DNA from: Halalkalibacillus sediminis | Lineage (GTDB): Bacteria > Bacillota > Bacilli > Bacillales > Alkalibacillaceae | Assembly (NCBI RefSeq): GCF_002844535.1 | Contig: NZ_PJNH01000004.1 | Coordinates: 8,074-72,073 of the forward strand | Reading direction: 5' to 3' | DNA length: 64,000 nucleotides | Shown: piece after piece, positions 41,816 through 51,034 of the stretch | Numbering within the stretch: position 1 is the first letter of the stretch | How the letters are laid out: each line of letters opens with the position of its first letter | Position numbers and translations under genes: made by a program | Notes under the pieces: model-generated | What the model was told of the DNA's origin: nothing | Database searches by the model: none | Seen by the model: the letters and a program-made list of their open reading frames with translations, nothing else

Positions 41816-43072
41816 ATGCATAACGTTCGAGAACTGAAAGAAGATGAATTGAAGCAAATGGTTGTACTGGAACAACAAGCTTATACGGCCTATGCACGTG
41901 AAAAAGAAGAAGACCTCGATGAAGTGGTTGAGAATCATAAGAAGAAGTTCCACAAAGATGATATACATTTTTACGGGGTATTCGATCAAGAAGAGCTCGT
42001 TGGATCAATGAAATTCTATGATTTTGAGTCGAATATTTTTGGAAAATATATGCCGACAGCTGGTGTGAGTTCAATTGCGGTGGATCTTCTCCACAAAAAA
42101 GAACGCGTCGCGAAGTCGATGATCGATCATTACTTAGCGGACTATGATGAGCGGGGCTATGCACTTGCTGCATTGTACGCGTTCAGACCAGATTTTTATT
42201 ATCAGATGGGCTTCGGGTACGGGTCGAAGATGGATCGCTACAAAGTAGAGCCAGCGTCCTTTCCGAATTTCAAACATAAGCCTGACTTGACTTACCTGAA
42301 ATCGAAGGAAAAAGATCTTCCTCGCATGATGGAATGCTATCATGAATATGCCGGCAATCAACACGGGGCTATGAAGAAATTTGAATGGCAATATGAAATG
42401 TTCTTCGACAAGTTCATGTTCAAAAAAGTGGCTGTGGAACGTGATAACAAGATTACTGGTTATGCGATTTTCTCGTTCAAAAAGCGCGAAATCAACAATT
42501 TTTTATCCAACGATATTTTGATTCATGAATTCGTTTATAACGATCGAGATGCGCTACAACAGTTATCAACGTTCTTCCATTCGCAAAAGGACCAGGTGAA
42601 TCGCATTCAAATGAATACACAAGATCCGATGTTCCACCACTTTTTCACAGATGCTCGTGACGGTTCAGATGAGTTGATTACCTTCGTATCTCATCAGACG
42701 AACCAGTCAGGTGTCGGATTGATGTATCGTATCATTAATGTGAAAGAGTTTTTTAATCAAGTGTCAAAGCATAATTTCAATGGCGTAAACAAGACGATTT
42801 CTTTTGAAATTAAAGATTCATTATATGAAAAGAATAGCGGGACTACCACAGTGAAATTCTCAAAAGGGAAACCTACCGTCGTGCAGGGTGCGAAGGCAGA
42901 TGCTACTGTCAGTATGGATGTCTCCAACTTTACAAGCCTAGTGCTCGGGGTAGCAACGTTCGCAAAACTTCATCAATATGGTAAGGCCGAAATTTCTGAC
43001 GAAACATTTGTTGATACTGTAGATGAACTTTTCAGAACAAAAGAAGACTTGATCTGTTTAACCAACTTCTAA
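41816..43072 (+). CDS. Eis-like GNAT N-acetyltransferase with SCP2-type C-terminal domain
   Basis: The 418-residue protein shows the Eis layout. The N-terminal GNAT domain has VSSIAVDLLHKKERVAKSMI, the acetyl-CoA loop, and LAALYAFRPDFYYQMGFGYG. A second degenerate GNAT domain follows. The C-terminal SCP2-like fold (TISFEIKDSLYEKN, then SMDVSNFTSLVLGVATFAKL) is present. Eis family enzymes acetylate amines on lysines or aminoglycosides; the substrate in Bacillaceae is not established. Its start is ATG 41816 with AAAGGGGG about 10 bases upstream. It converges on a lipoprotein gene with a shared terminator. Confidence 0.88.
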   Translation: MHNVRELKEDELKQMVVLEQQAYTAYAREKEEDLDEVVENHKKKFHKDDIHFYGVFDQEELVGSMKFYDFESNIFGKYMPTAGVSSIAVDLLHKKERVAKSMIDHYLADYDERGYALAALYAFRPDFYYQMGFGYGSKMDRYKVEPASFPNFKHKPDLTYLKSKEKDLPRMMECYHEYAGNQHGAMKKFEWQYEMFFDKFMFKKVAVERDNKITGYAIFSFKKREINNFLSNDILIHEFVYNDRDALQQLSTFFHSQKDQVNRIQMNTQDPMFHHFFTDARDGSDELITFVSHQTNQSGVGLMYRIINVKEFFNQVSKHNFNGVNKTISFEIKDSLYEKNSGTTTVKFSKGKPTVVQGAKADATVSMDVSNFTSLVLGVATFAKLHQYGKAEISDETFVDTVDELFRTKEDLICLTNF

Positions 43073-43098
43073 AAATACGAATTTTGAAACTGACTAAA

Positions 43099-43124
43099 GA
43101 AGCCCAGATATCTGGGCTTCTAAC
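43099..43124. terminator. Bidirectional terminator
   Basis: A perfect hairpin GAAGCCCAGA-TA-TCTGGGCTTC lies between two convergent genes. Confidence 0.85.
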
Positions 43125-43146
43125 TATCTTTGTTCTCGCTTCAAAA

Positions 43147-43821
43147 TTACTTGATCGTGATTTCGAAATCGATTTTTTCACCTAGGTTCTCCCAATCCGT
43201 ATCAATTGGTGCATCGAATACGAAACGCATCGTTTTAACATCAGCTGCTTGTGATTCATTCAATACATACATGACGCTTCCGCTCGATTTTGTATTAGCC
43301 ATCATTTCACCTTCGATATGATCGCTCAGCCACATATCAGGCTCAATTTGTTCACCGGTGTTCGTAGACATTGTTCCTTGTGCTGCATAGAACGTAATGT
43401 CCTCATCACTTGTGTTTTCTACTGCTATGTCAACCTGGATGTATTCCATTTCATCCATTTCCATGAAATCTTTCATTTCACCTTCTAGTGTTCCGGAAAC
43501 GGTAACAACTTTTTCGATGGTCAACACAACAGGACCTGATTCGAATGTTTGTGGTTCATCCATTTTTCCTTGAAGTTCGAATGTACCACCCTCTGTTTTA
43601 ATTGTATCGCCAGGCTCAGCATTTTCAGAATTCACTTCGCCATTCTCACTTGAGTCTTCCTCAGTATTTTCTTCATCTAAATCAGTCGTATCTTGTGAGT
43701 CTTCCTCAACGTTTTCTTCCGTTTCCTCGTTTTCTGTATCTATTTCAGCTGCCTCATCGTCCCCACACGCCGCAAGCATAATGATTAAACCTATAGTAAG
43801 TAATAATAACCATTTATTCAT
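43147..43821 (-). CDS. DUF4352-type surface lipoprotein
   Basis: The start at 43821 (AGGAGG upstream) gives MNKWLLLLTIGLIIMLAACG with lipobox LAAC. It is followed by ~55 residues almost entirely acidic, Ser or Asn, then a DUF4352-like immunoglobulin-type beta domain (VVLTIEKVVTVSG, MEYIQVDIAVENTSDEDITF, SGSVMYVLNES, MRFVFDAP). 224 residues. The very acidic linker is common in surface proteins of halophilic Bacillaceae. Function unknown; it acts outside the membrane. Confidence 0.85.
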   Translation of the reverse strand: MNKWLLLLTIGLIIMLAACGDDEAAEIDTENEETEENVEEDSQDTTDLDEENTEEDSSENGEVNSENAEPGDTIKTEGGTFELQGKMDEPQTFESGPVVLTIEKVVTVSGTLEGEMKDFMEMDEMEYIQVDIAVENTSDEDITFYAAQGTMSTNTGEQIEPDMWLSDHIEGEMMANTKSSGSVMYVLNESQAADVKTMRFVFDAPIDTDWENLGEKIDFEITIK

Positions 43822-44118
43822 AATTGTGACCTCCTGAATTTTTAAATAAAGACACACTACTATTCATGCGTTTAAGTGCTATGAGATTAAAGATTCATAA
43901 TAAACTTAAACTTAAACTTATTATGGCAAGTAAATATATTCATTAATCTTACAATGATTCCCAAGCTAAACTTCAAGTTGGTTAACGTATATTTTGTAGC
44001 ATTCAGGAAAAAATACCATCGAAACAGGAAATATTTAAAAAATATGTTTAGTTTTTTGTACAAGGGGTTATATATAAACTATACAAATATTATACAAACT
44101 ATTTAGGAGGTTTTGTAC

Positions 44119-44307
44119 ATGAATGTATTAGCACTTGTATTAGTCATAATTGGTGGAATTAACTGGTTATTAGTAGGTTTATTCAATTGGGATCTAGTCG
44201 GAGGATTATTCGGAGGTATGGACGCAGCCTTTCCACGTATCGTATACGTACTAGTAGGTCTAGCAGCTCTTTATTGCTTAACTCTAATTCCGAAAGTAAA
44301 AAGATAA
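44119..44307 (+). CDS. DUF378 small membrane protein
   Basis: The 62-residue protein has two hydrophobic segments: LALVLVIIGGINWLLVGLFN, with the family's GGxNW motif, and RIVYVLVGLAALYCLTLIP. The start ATG 44119 has AGGAGG 8 bases upstream. Function of the family is unknown. A strong terminator follows. Confidence 0.9.
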   Translation: MNVLALVLVIIGGINWLLVGLFNWDLVGGLFGGMDAAFPRIVYVLVGLAALYCLTLIPKVKR

Positions 44308-44323
44308 CTTTCCAATTAAGTAG

Positions 44324-44354
44324 CCACTTGGGCGTAAAGCTCAAGTGGTTTTTT
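44324..44354 (+). terminator. Terminator after the DUF378 gene
   Basis: CCACTTGGGC and GCTCAAGTGG pair, followed by TTTTTT. Confidence 0.9.
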
Positions 44355-44506
44355 ATGAAGTCATGTCTTTGTGTAAACGGTTGGTCTTAAATTTATTAGC
44401 GAGAGGATTATATATAGGCTCAGATGTAATATGAAGGTCAAGGGAAGGATTTATTCCTCTAAAAATAGAAGTTATTTACAAACGAGTTTTTGAGAGGAGA
44501 AAATAA

Positions 44507-44929
44507 ATGAAGAACGAAAAACTATTAAGGGTAGGTACAACCTATATTCCAGTAGCTAATGTGGAGCGCTCATCCGATTGGTACGTAAATAAATTAGAAG
44601 CAGAATTAAGTTATAAAGATGATGACAAAGCGATACTTAATCTTGCAAACCAAAGTATTTTTCTTGTTAAAGCAATAGCAAATCAAAGTACTAACTTTAT
44701 TGATATTAATGGTGAAGAGCACTTTTCTCTAACTTTTGAAGTCAATGGTGTAGGCGCCTTGGAAACAATACATAAGAATTTTATTGACAAAGAAATTAAA
44801 GTTGGAAACATTGAAGACAGGGGACACTCTGGAAGGAATTTTGTTTTTTATGACTTAGATGGTAATAAGTTCGATGTTTGGAGTGAATTAAGTCCAACTT
44901 TTAGAGAAAAATATTTATTCTCTCAATAA
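44507..44929 (+). CDS. VOC-superfamily (glyoxalase-like) protein
   Basis: 140 residues, a paired beta-alpha-beta-beta-beta layout of the vicinal oxygen chelate fold: TTYIPVANVERSSDWYVNKL at the start, FSLTFEV in the middle and FVFYDLDGNKFDVWSEL at the end. Candidate metal ligands are limited, as in many resistance-type or unassigned VOC proteins. GAGAGGAG precedes the ATG. The substrate cannot be told. Confidence 0.85.
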   Translation: MKNEKLLRVGTTYIPVANVERSSDWYVNKLEAELSYKDDDKAILNLANQSIFLVKAIANQSTNFIDINGEEHFSLTFEVNGVGALETIHKNFIDKEIKVGNIEDRGHSGRNFVFYDLDGNKFDVWSELSPTFREKYLFSQ

Positions 44930-44965
44930 GCTGAAACTAAGATAATTTGCTAAAAAGATCCGTAA

Positions 44966-45005
44966 CAAAAAAATGCCCACAGGACCGATTCCCGTGGGCA
45001 TTTTA
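44966..45005. terminator. Bidirectional terminator
   Basis: ATGCCCAC and GTGGGCAT form the stem, with an A-run on the left and a TTTT on the right, between convergent genes. Confidence 0.8.
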
Positions 45006-45011
45006 TTAATG

Positions 45012-45046
45012 TATTGCGCAACCTTCATCAACTATTGCACCACTAT
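45012..45046 (+). repeat. GCG-motif pair, 21-nt period
   Basis: ATTGCGCAACCTT and ATTGCACCACTATT are offset by 21 bases. They are related to pairs at 31220/31241 and 62482/62503. The right part lies at the 3' edge of the regulator gene. Confidence 0.55.
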
Positions 45047-45048
45047 TG

Positions 45049-45924
45049 TTATTTCCAATCTTCCGACCATTTCTTCCAGTTTGAAGGGTTATTACTAAGG
45101 TAGATTGCAGTTTTGGACTTTTCACCATATTCAGTACCGCTTCCGCCAATCAAGAATTCTAATTCTGGGTTGATTTCATTCAATGTTGTAATGAATTCTA
45201 CAGCTTCCAGATGTGTTTCTTCTCTAGTTACGGAGAAACAGACAATTTGGATCCCCTGAGCTTCGATCAAATCTTCAACACCTTCATAAGGTGTTTTAGC
45301 CCCAAGGTATGTTACGTGATAGCCATTTTCTCTTAGGAACAATGTGAATAGTTGAAGCCCTAGTTGATGTTCTTCGTTTTGAGGGCAAAGAGCCAGTACT
45401 TTTGGTAGGCGTTCATTGACTGGGAACAATCTGAAAAATCGTTGAAAACGTTGGTGGACAATTCCACTAATCATATGCTCATGAGCCACACTCAGGTTAT
45501 TATTTTCCCATTCATCTCCTACTAAATGCATCGTAGGTGCCAAAATGTTGAAGAACACTTCATTGTGATGAAATTGGGAGAAGTAAAAATCCAGAAGTTG
45601 ATGGATTCTTTCGGGTTGTGCATCAATGACAGCATCATAAAGTTCCTGGATTTGGGCGTCAAATTGTCCTTCAGTAGTCACAGATTCTTTCACCGATTCT
45701 CCTTGAGCTTTCTTCTGTTTGAGAAGTTCAACTGCTTGGCTGATTTTGACCCCTTGATCTACCTGCCTTTTGATCCAACGTAGATCTTCAACGTGTTCGC
45801 TTGTATACACACGATGGCCTGATTCTGTTCGTTCAGGGATAACTGCTTCGTATCTTTTTTCCCAGGCACGTATCGTTACGGTGGGCATATCCAACATATT
45901 TGCTACTGCTTTAATATTGTACAT
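45049..45924 (-). CDS. CarH-like MerR regulator with cobalamin-binding domain
   Basis: The ~291-residue protein has an N-terminal MerR winged helix (MYNIKAVANMLDMPTVTIRA, then WEKRY), a helical cap domain with WENNNLSVAHEH (the W-x9-EH motif of AdoCbl photoreceptors), and a C-terminal B12-binding Rossmann domain with EEHQLGLQL (E-x-H-x2-G) and LIGGSG. In CarH, AdoCbl-bound tetramers repress DNA in the dark and light breaks them. All key residues are present, so light- or B12-controlled repression is likely. No carotenoid genes are in the window; the target is unknown. The start is 45924, with AGGTGAG upstream. Confidence 0.88.
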   Translation of the reverse strand: MYNIKAVANMLDMPTVTIRAWEKRYEAVIPERTESGHRVYTSEHVEDLRWIKRQVDQGVKISQAVELLKQKKAQGESVKESVTTEGQFDAQIQELYDAVIDAQPERIHQLLDFYFSQFHHNEVFFNILAPTMHLVGDEWENNNLSVAHEHMISGIVHQRFQRFFRLFPVNERLPKVLALCPQNEEHQLGLQLFTLFLRENGYHVTYLGAKTPYEGVEDLIEAQGIQIVCFSVTREETHLEAVEFITTLNEINPELEFLIGGSGTEYGEKSKTAIYLSNNPSNWKKWSEDWK

Positions 45925-46083
45925 TTTTCTCACCTGTTCCGTTTCAGTATGTTTGTATAACTATTATATCACTAAATTATATAATTTATATACACTTATA
46001 CCCTTAAACGTGATAAAGTGAAAGCGATTTTGTTATACTTTAAAAAAAGTTTCGATATTTGTTGAAATAAATGGGGTTAGAGA

Positions 46084-46230
46084 ATGGAAGAGCGTTGTTT
46101 TTGTTATGAAAAATTCAAAGATCAGCTACCAGCTGATTTCAAGCCTAAATGCTTCAAAGAGCAATGTCGAAATTATCGACAAAATATGAAACAGCTCAAA
46201 GAAGAAGAGGATACACATCGTTCGAACTAG
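46084..46230 (+). CDS. Putative 48-residue cysteine-containing small protein
   Basis: The frame ATG 46084 to TAG 46230 encodes MEERCFCYEKFKDQLPADFK, then PKCFKEQCRNYRQNMKQ and an acidic end. Four cysteines (C-x-C...C-x4-C) suggest a small metal-binding protein. It lies between the divergent CarH-like gene and the MoxR operon. The ribosome site (GGGGTTAGAG) is weak. I recognise no family. Confidence 0.45.
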   Translation: MEERCFCYEKFKDQLPADFKPKCFKEQCRNYRQNMKQLKEEEDTHRSN

Positions 46231-46340
46231 GTTAGTATTTTCAAAAATAGAATATGTATACTTTTATGACCAATTAGTTAAGCTTTTATAGTATGATAGA
46301 AGTAGACAAAAAGTTATGAATATTAGGAGGTTTCATATAC

Positions 46341-47297
46341 ATGACTCAACAAATGGCGGCACAACATTCCAAAATTAGTTTGTTGCTTGATAACATGGAA
46401 AAAGTAATGGTAGGAAAGCGAGAGGCAATCGAATTAAGTCTGGTTGCACTACTTGCTGAAGGCCATGTCTTACTTGAGGACGTACCTGGCGTAGGGAAGA
46501 CAATGCTCGTTCGGGCATTAGCGAAATCGTTAGACCTCGACTTCAAAAGAATTCAGTTCACTCCTGATTTACTACCGTCTGATGTAACAGGCGTGTCGAT
46601 TTATAATCAAAAGGAAATGAACTTCGAATTCCGCCCGGGACCGATTCTTGGAAACATCGTCCTAGCCGATGAAATTAACCGTACATCTCCTAAGACCCAG
46701 TCTGCATTATTAGAAAGTATGGAAGAAAAACATATAACTGTAGACGGTGTGACGATGAAATTGAGCCAGCCTTTTTTCGTAATGGCTACACAGAACCCGA
46801 TCGAGTATGAAGGTACATATCCTCTACCTGAAGCTCAACTTGACCGTTTCTTATTGAAGTTGAATCTAGGCTATCCTTCAGCCGAAGAGGAAGTTCTGAT
46901 GTTAGAGCGAACATCTATGAAACATCCAATTGATACGATTGATCCAGTCATGCAGAAAGAAGAACTGACTCAGTTGCAAGAAGATGTTTCTCAGGTTCAT
47001 GTAGGTAAAAATATCAAGGAATATATCGTGAAAATCGTGAATAATACACGGAACCATCCAATGTTTTATTTGGGTGCTAGTCCGCGTGCTTCAATCGCCT
47101 TGATGAAGGCATCCAAAGCTTATGCATTCATCCAAGGTCGTGACTATGTCATTCCAGATGATGTGAAGTTTATGGCACCACATGTGCTTTCACACCGTCT
47201 ATTAATTAGCTCTGAAGCAAAATTTGAGGGTAAAACATCAACGTCTATTTTAGAAGATTTAGTCAGTAAAACGATTATTCCTATCGAAAGAGGTTAA
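46341..47297 (+). CDS. yeaC: MoxR-family AAA ATPase
   Basis: 318 residues: Walker A LEDVPGVGKTMLVRALA, Walker B NIVLADEINRTSPKTQSALL, sensor MATQNPIEYEGTYPLPEAQL and a C-terminal lid. MoxR ATPases act as chaperones for metal-cofactor or surface complexes, usually with DUF58/VWA partners. It is the first of three overlapping genes (MoxR, DUF58, transglutaminase-like), matching B. subtilis yeaC-yeaD-yebA. AGGAGG lies 10 bases before ATG. Confidence 0.93.
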   Translation: MTQQMAAQHSKISLLLDNMEKVMVGKREAIELSLVALLAEGHVLLEDVPGVGKTMLVRALAKSLDLDFKRIQFTPDLLPSDVTGVSIYNQKEMNFEFRPGPILGNIVLADEINRTSPKTQSALLESMEEKHITVDGVTMKLSQPFFVMATQNPIEYEGTYPLPEAQLDRFLLKLNLGYPSAEEEVLMLERTSMKHPIDTIDPVMQKEELTQLQEDVSQVHVGKNIKEYIVKIVNNTRNHPMFYLGASPRASIALMKASKAYAFIQGRDYVIPDDVKFMAPHVLSHRLLISSEAKFEGKTSTSILEDLVSKTIIPIERG

Positions 47298-47298
47298 T

Positions 47299-48564
47299 AT
47301 GTTAAATCCGGTCCGAACCATGATTCGATTATTATTAGTCATTTTATTAGTTGCAGTGTTATTTTCCTATGCAATGTTTCAAGGGGGATTCGTCAGTTGG
47401 TTTTTATTCTTCAGCTTCGCCCCTCTGTTAATTTATTCGATTCTTATGATGATCTATCCTATCCATCTTTCAAAAATAGACCGTCACTTGTCGAAGAAAT
47501 ACACGCAAGCTGGTAGTACTGTTGAAGTGACACTATCAATCAATCGTTTGATTCCTTTTCCAATTCCTTATGTCATCATTGAGGACGTTCTGCCTGATGG
47601 TTTATCTTGGAATGACACACGACATCGGAAATATCAATTTTTGAAAAATCCAGATGCTTTGAAACATCGTCAGAAAACCAAAGTTGTGAAATTCCCTTTG
47701 TTTAAGAAAAAAATCACTTATAAGTATGAGATAACTTCCATTCCAAGAGGGAAGCATTCGTTCAGCCAGGTGAAATTCATTACGGGAGACTTTCTAGGTT
47801 TGGTGAAGAAAGAACATCATTTCGATGTAGCAACTCAAATCTTTGTTGAGCCAAGGGAAGTTGCGATGCGTGTAAAAAGTGAGCGATCCGCTTTTGAAGA
47901 AGGGGAACAGGCTTCTTATCAGATAACCGCTAAGCATACGAACGTAGTATCTGGTGTCAGGGACTATGCACCGGGGGATAAAGTTTCGTGGGTTGATTGG
48001 AAGACCACTGCAAGAAAACAAAAGTTAGTGACAAAGGAATTCGAGCAAGAGAAGCATAAAGATTTGACCATTGTCTTGAACGGATTAAGCCAAGGGGAAG
48101 ATGATTGGTTGGCGTTTGAGGCTAGCATAGAAGTTGCCCATGCTCTTGCGAAACAGTCGATGCATGAACATGGACATGTTTCTTTCGTCGCTCTTGGAGT
48201 CGATAGGGAAGAAATCAATTTATCTCAAGGGCAATCACAAATTGATCGATTGGTGAGGGTGCTATCTGAGTTGAAATTGGTACAGGGTGAATCATTTGGT
48301 CAGCGTTTGATGAGGGAAGGATTATTCGTCTCAAACGACCGGAATCTAGTCGTTGTAACACATACCTTAGATCAACAAACATGGAAAACATTACACCAAG
48401 TGAACCTTCAAGATGTTTCAGTAAGCATTATTTTCATCAAAAGTAAGGCGCATATCTCCACAAAAGAGAACCAATTGCTGGATCGCCTGAAGCATGAAGG
48501 GATTCAAGTGTCTTGGCTTTCAGAAGATCAATTGACGAGTAAATTCATTGAGGTGAACGCGTGA
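47299..48564 (+). CDS. yeaD: DUF58-domain membrane protein
   Basis: The 421-residue protein has two N-terminal membrane spans (MIRLLLVILLVAVLFSYAMF; WFLFFSFAPLLIYSILMMIY). A beta-rich region follows, then the DUF58 domain with VREYAPGDKVSWVDWKTTAR-like GVRDYAPGDKVSWVDWKTTA, a degenerate von Willebrand A fold. It works with the MoxR ATPase encoded just upstream (1 base apart). The stop overlaps the next start. Confidence 0.92.
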   Translation: MLNPVRTMIRLLLVILLVAVLFSYAMFQGGFVSWFLFFSFAPLLIYSILMMIYPIHLSKIDRHLSKKYTQAGSTVEVTLSINRLIPFPIPYVIIEDVLPDGLSWNDTRHRKYQFLKNPDALKHRQKTKVVKFPLFKKKITYKYEITSIPRGKHSFSQVKFITGDFLGLVKKEHHFDVATQIFVEPREVAMRVKSERSAFEEGEQASYQITAKHTNVVSGVRDYAPGDKVSWVDWKTTARKQKLVTKEFEQEKHKDLTIVLNGLSQGEDDWLAFEASIEVAHALAKQSMHEHGHVSFVALGVDREEINLSQGQSQIDRLVRVLSELKLVQGESFGQRLMREGLFVSNDRNLVVVTHTLDQQTWKTLHQVNLQDVSVSIIFIKSKAHISTKENQLLDRLKHEGIQVSWLSEDQLTSKFIEVNA

Positions 48565-50771
48565 TGAATTTAAGTACACAACAATCTAAACAACTGATTG
48601 GTCTGATTCTATACGCAGGGGCTTTTCTGCTTTTGTTAGAGTGGCTTTTCCCGCTTGAACAAATTACGGATACAGATAATGTTTTCGCTTTTTATCTCTA
48701 TCTAGGCCTCTGCTTTTTGTTGACGGTTTCTTTTTTACCTACTTGGAGTACGTCGATATTGAAATTTCTCGGTCTTGTGTTTGTTATGGATCAGCTTTTC
48801 TACCCAGTGACGATATTTTCTAGAGAATGGTTTTCGTTATTCTATAATGACATAGCGACTAATATCAGCCTCGCAATCTCTCAGAACTGGCTACAGCTGA
48901 CCCCTTCATTTAGGACATTACTATTCTTAGTTTTACTCTGGATGATGAGTTATTTACTTTACTACTGGTTCGTGGTGGTCAAAAAGCCTTTCTCATTCAT
49001 CTTGTTCACAATCGTCTATTTGACATTGCTTGATACGTTTACATATTACGATGCAGGTACTCCGATCATCCGCGTCTTCATTGTCAGTGTGGCTATATTG
49101 GGTGTCGCACATATATACCGAGTGTTGGACAAAGAGGGGATTAGCACTGATTCATCCAGAACTTTAGTGAAATGGGTGGTACCACTTCTTGCAGTAATCG
49201 CATTCAGTACAGTAATCGGTTATGCTGCCCCTAAATTCGACCCGCAATGGCCAGATCCTGTCCCTTATTTAGAAGGAACGGCTGAAAAAACATTCGGTGG
49301 TGGAGGTTCAGGTACCCAAAGAATCGGTTATGGGGAGAATGATGACCGACTGGGCGGTGGATTTATCGCAGATGATACAACCGTGTTTTACGCTCAGGCA
49401 AAATCAAGCGGTTACTGGAAGGTTGAAACAAAGGATACCTACACAGGTCTTGGGTGGGAAAGAACACGAGAAGGAGAGTTCCTTGAAGCCCCTGGTTCAG
49501 GACAGGCCCGTGAACTCCCTGAGCTCAATCAATATAATGAAGAAATAGTAACAGAATTTAATCGTAGTGAGATTCAATTCGAGGAACTTGGAAATCTGAC
49601 GAAACTACCTTACCGTTATGGACTATCAGTACTTTTTTCTGAAAATGGAACTGAATTTGAATATAACCCGATTACCGGAGAAATCTTTCCTCTTATAGAT
49701 GGCGAACGTGAATTGATTGATGGGGTGACCTCGGCGGTGGATGAGCACGCGTATCCGATAAATAAAATGCGTGAATCTACCTACGGAGAAATCCCTCAAG
49801 AATATCTCCAACTTCCAGATGATCTACCTCAGCGAGTGGTCGATTTGGCTGAAGAGATTGCAGCTAATGGAGAAAATCCATATGACAAGGCGAAATTGAT
49901 CGAGAGCTATTTCTCAATGGAAGGGTTCGAATATGAAACTGAGGACGTGCCGGTTCCGGAAGAGGATGAAGATTATGTCGACCAGTTTTTATTCGAATCT
50001 CAGAAGGGTTACTGTGATAACTTTTCCACTTCAATGGTCGTCATGTTACGGGCGATCGATATCCCTGCTCGATGGGTGAAGGGCTTTACCGGTGGTGAGC
50101 CGCTTTATAATCAAGAGGTATTCGAAGATAATGAGTTGAAATCATACGAGGTTCAAAATAACAATGCTCATTCTTGGGTTGAAGTATACTTTCCAGAAGT
50201 AGGTTGGGTTCCTTTTGAACCGACCGTCGGCTTCTCCAATGAATCAGACTTTACACTTGGTGAGGATGTTGAAACGGGAGAAGATGAATCTGAAGAGAAT
50301 GATCCTCTAGAAGCACCTGAACAAGAAGAGGAACTTCCTGAGCCTGACCAAGGTGAAGAAACACCTGAAGGGGAGTCTGATTCGGATAATGCTGGGGCTA
50401 TCTATTTCAAATGGCAATATTGGTTATTGGGCTTGGCTTTAATTGGTCTTCTCACATATCTATTGATCAGGTATCGCTATCAATTGATGACTAAATGGAA
50501 AAAAGCGAAATTTAATCGAAGAAATGACCTTGATACCTTAACGAAATCTTATAAATACTTGTTGCAAGTCCTTGATAAAGAAGGATTTTCAAGAAAAGAA
50601 GGGCAAACATTGAGAGAGTTTGCACGTGATGTGGATCGCTTCTTGGGTAATAGTGATATGAGTCAATTAACGAACTATTATGAGCGTGCTATCTATAAAG
50701 AAGAGGATATTCACCAAAATCATGATTATATTTACCAGTTATGGCATCGTATTGTTCGGTATTTGGCTTAA
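48564..50771 (+). CDS. yebA: Transglutaminase-like membrane protein (DUF3488/TgpA type)
   Basis: ~735 residues: about six N-terminal membrane spans, then an extracytoplasmic transglutaminase-like domain with QKGYCDNFSTSMVVMLRAID (catalytic Cys), NNAHSWVEVYFPEVGWVPFE (His and Asp), an acidic Pro/Glu linker, a last span (WLLGLALIGLLTYLLI) and a DUF4129-type cytoplasmic tail. It probably modifies or cross-links surface proteins. The ATG at 48564 is 8 bases from GAGGTG; GTG 48561 is the alternative. In B. subtilis guaA follows; here the next element is the purine riboswitch. Confidence 0.92.
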   Translation: MNLSTQQSKQLIGLILYAGAFLLLLEWLFPLEQITDTDNVFAFYLYLGLCFLLTVSFLPTWSTSILKFLGLVFVMDQLFYPVTIFSREWFSLFYNDIATNISLAISQNWLQLTPSFRTLLFLVLLWMMSYLLYYWFVVVKKPFSFILFTIVYLTLLDTFTYYDAGTPIIRVFIVSVAILGVAHIYRVLDKEGISTDSSRTLVKWVVPLLAVIAFSTVIGYAAPKFDPQWPDPVPYLEGTAEKTFGGGGSGTQRIGYGENDDRLGGGFIADDTTVFYAQAKSSGYWKVETKDTYTGLGWERTREGEFLEAPGSGQARELPELNQYNEEIVTEFNRSEIQFEELGNLTKLPYRYGLSVLFSENGTEFEYNPITGEIFPLIDGERELIDGVTSAVDEHAYPINKMRESTYGEIPQEYLQLPDDLPQRVVDLAEEIAANGENPYDKAKLIESYFSMEGFEYETEDVPVPEEDEDYVDQFLFESQKGYCDNFSTSMVVMLRAIDIPARWVKGFTGGEPLYNQEVFEDNELKSYEVQNNNAHSWVEVYFPEVGWVPFEPTVGFSNESDFTLGEDVETGEDESEENDPLEAPEQEEELPEPDQGEETPEGESDSDNAGAIYFKWQYWLLGLALIGLLTYLLIRYRYQLMTKWKKAKFNRRNDLDTLTKSYKYLLQVLDKEGFSRKEGQTLREFARDVDRFLGNSDMSQLTNYYERAIYKEEDIHQNHDYIYQLWHRIVRYLA

Positions 50772-50833
50772 AAAGTATTGACGGAGAGTATATCATTGTG
50801 TAAAGTAAGACTGTAATCAAAAAATGAATTGAA

Positions 50834-51005
50834 ACACTTGTATAATATTGGGAATACGGCCCAAGAGTTTCTACCGGACCACCGTAAATGGTCCGACTAC
50901 GAGTGATTGTAAACGATAGATGTCCGTACATCAGTGTACGGGTGATGTTTGTTGTTACAATTTCCCTCGTAGACACTCTTGGCTAATGGCTGGGAGTGTT
51001 TTTTG
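50834..51005 (+). promoter_or_regulatory. Purine riboswitch, guanine class, with terminator
   Basis: The aptamer (about 50834-50906) has all conserved parts: TATAATATTGGGAATACGG, GTTTCTACCGGACCACCG, TAAATGGTCCGACTACGAG. The pyrimidine of the GACTA segment is C, which specifies guanine/hypoxanthine rather than adenine. Downstream, ACACTC (50973) and GAGTGT (50994) form a terminator with a T-run. Ligand binding should therefore turn off the permease that follows. Confidence 0.95.
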
Positions 51006-51034
51006 TGTTTCTTAATAGGGGAGGAATAGAGAGA

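Noticed and set aside
44041..44100. Sigma-B promoter before the DUF378 gene (GTTT...GGGGTTAT)
   Set aside because: The spacing between the two parts is too short and the -10 part is off consensus.
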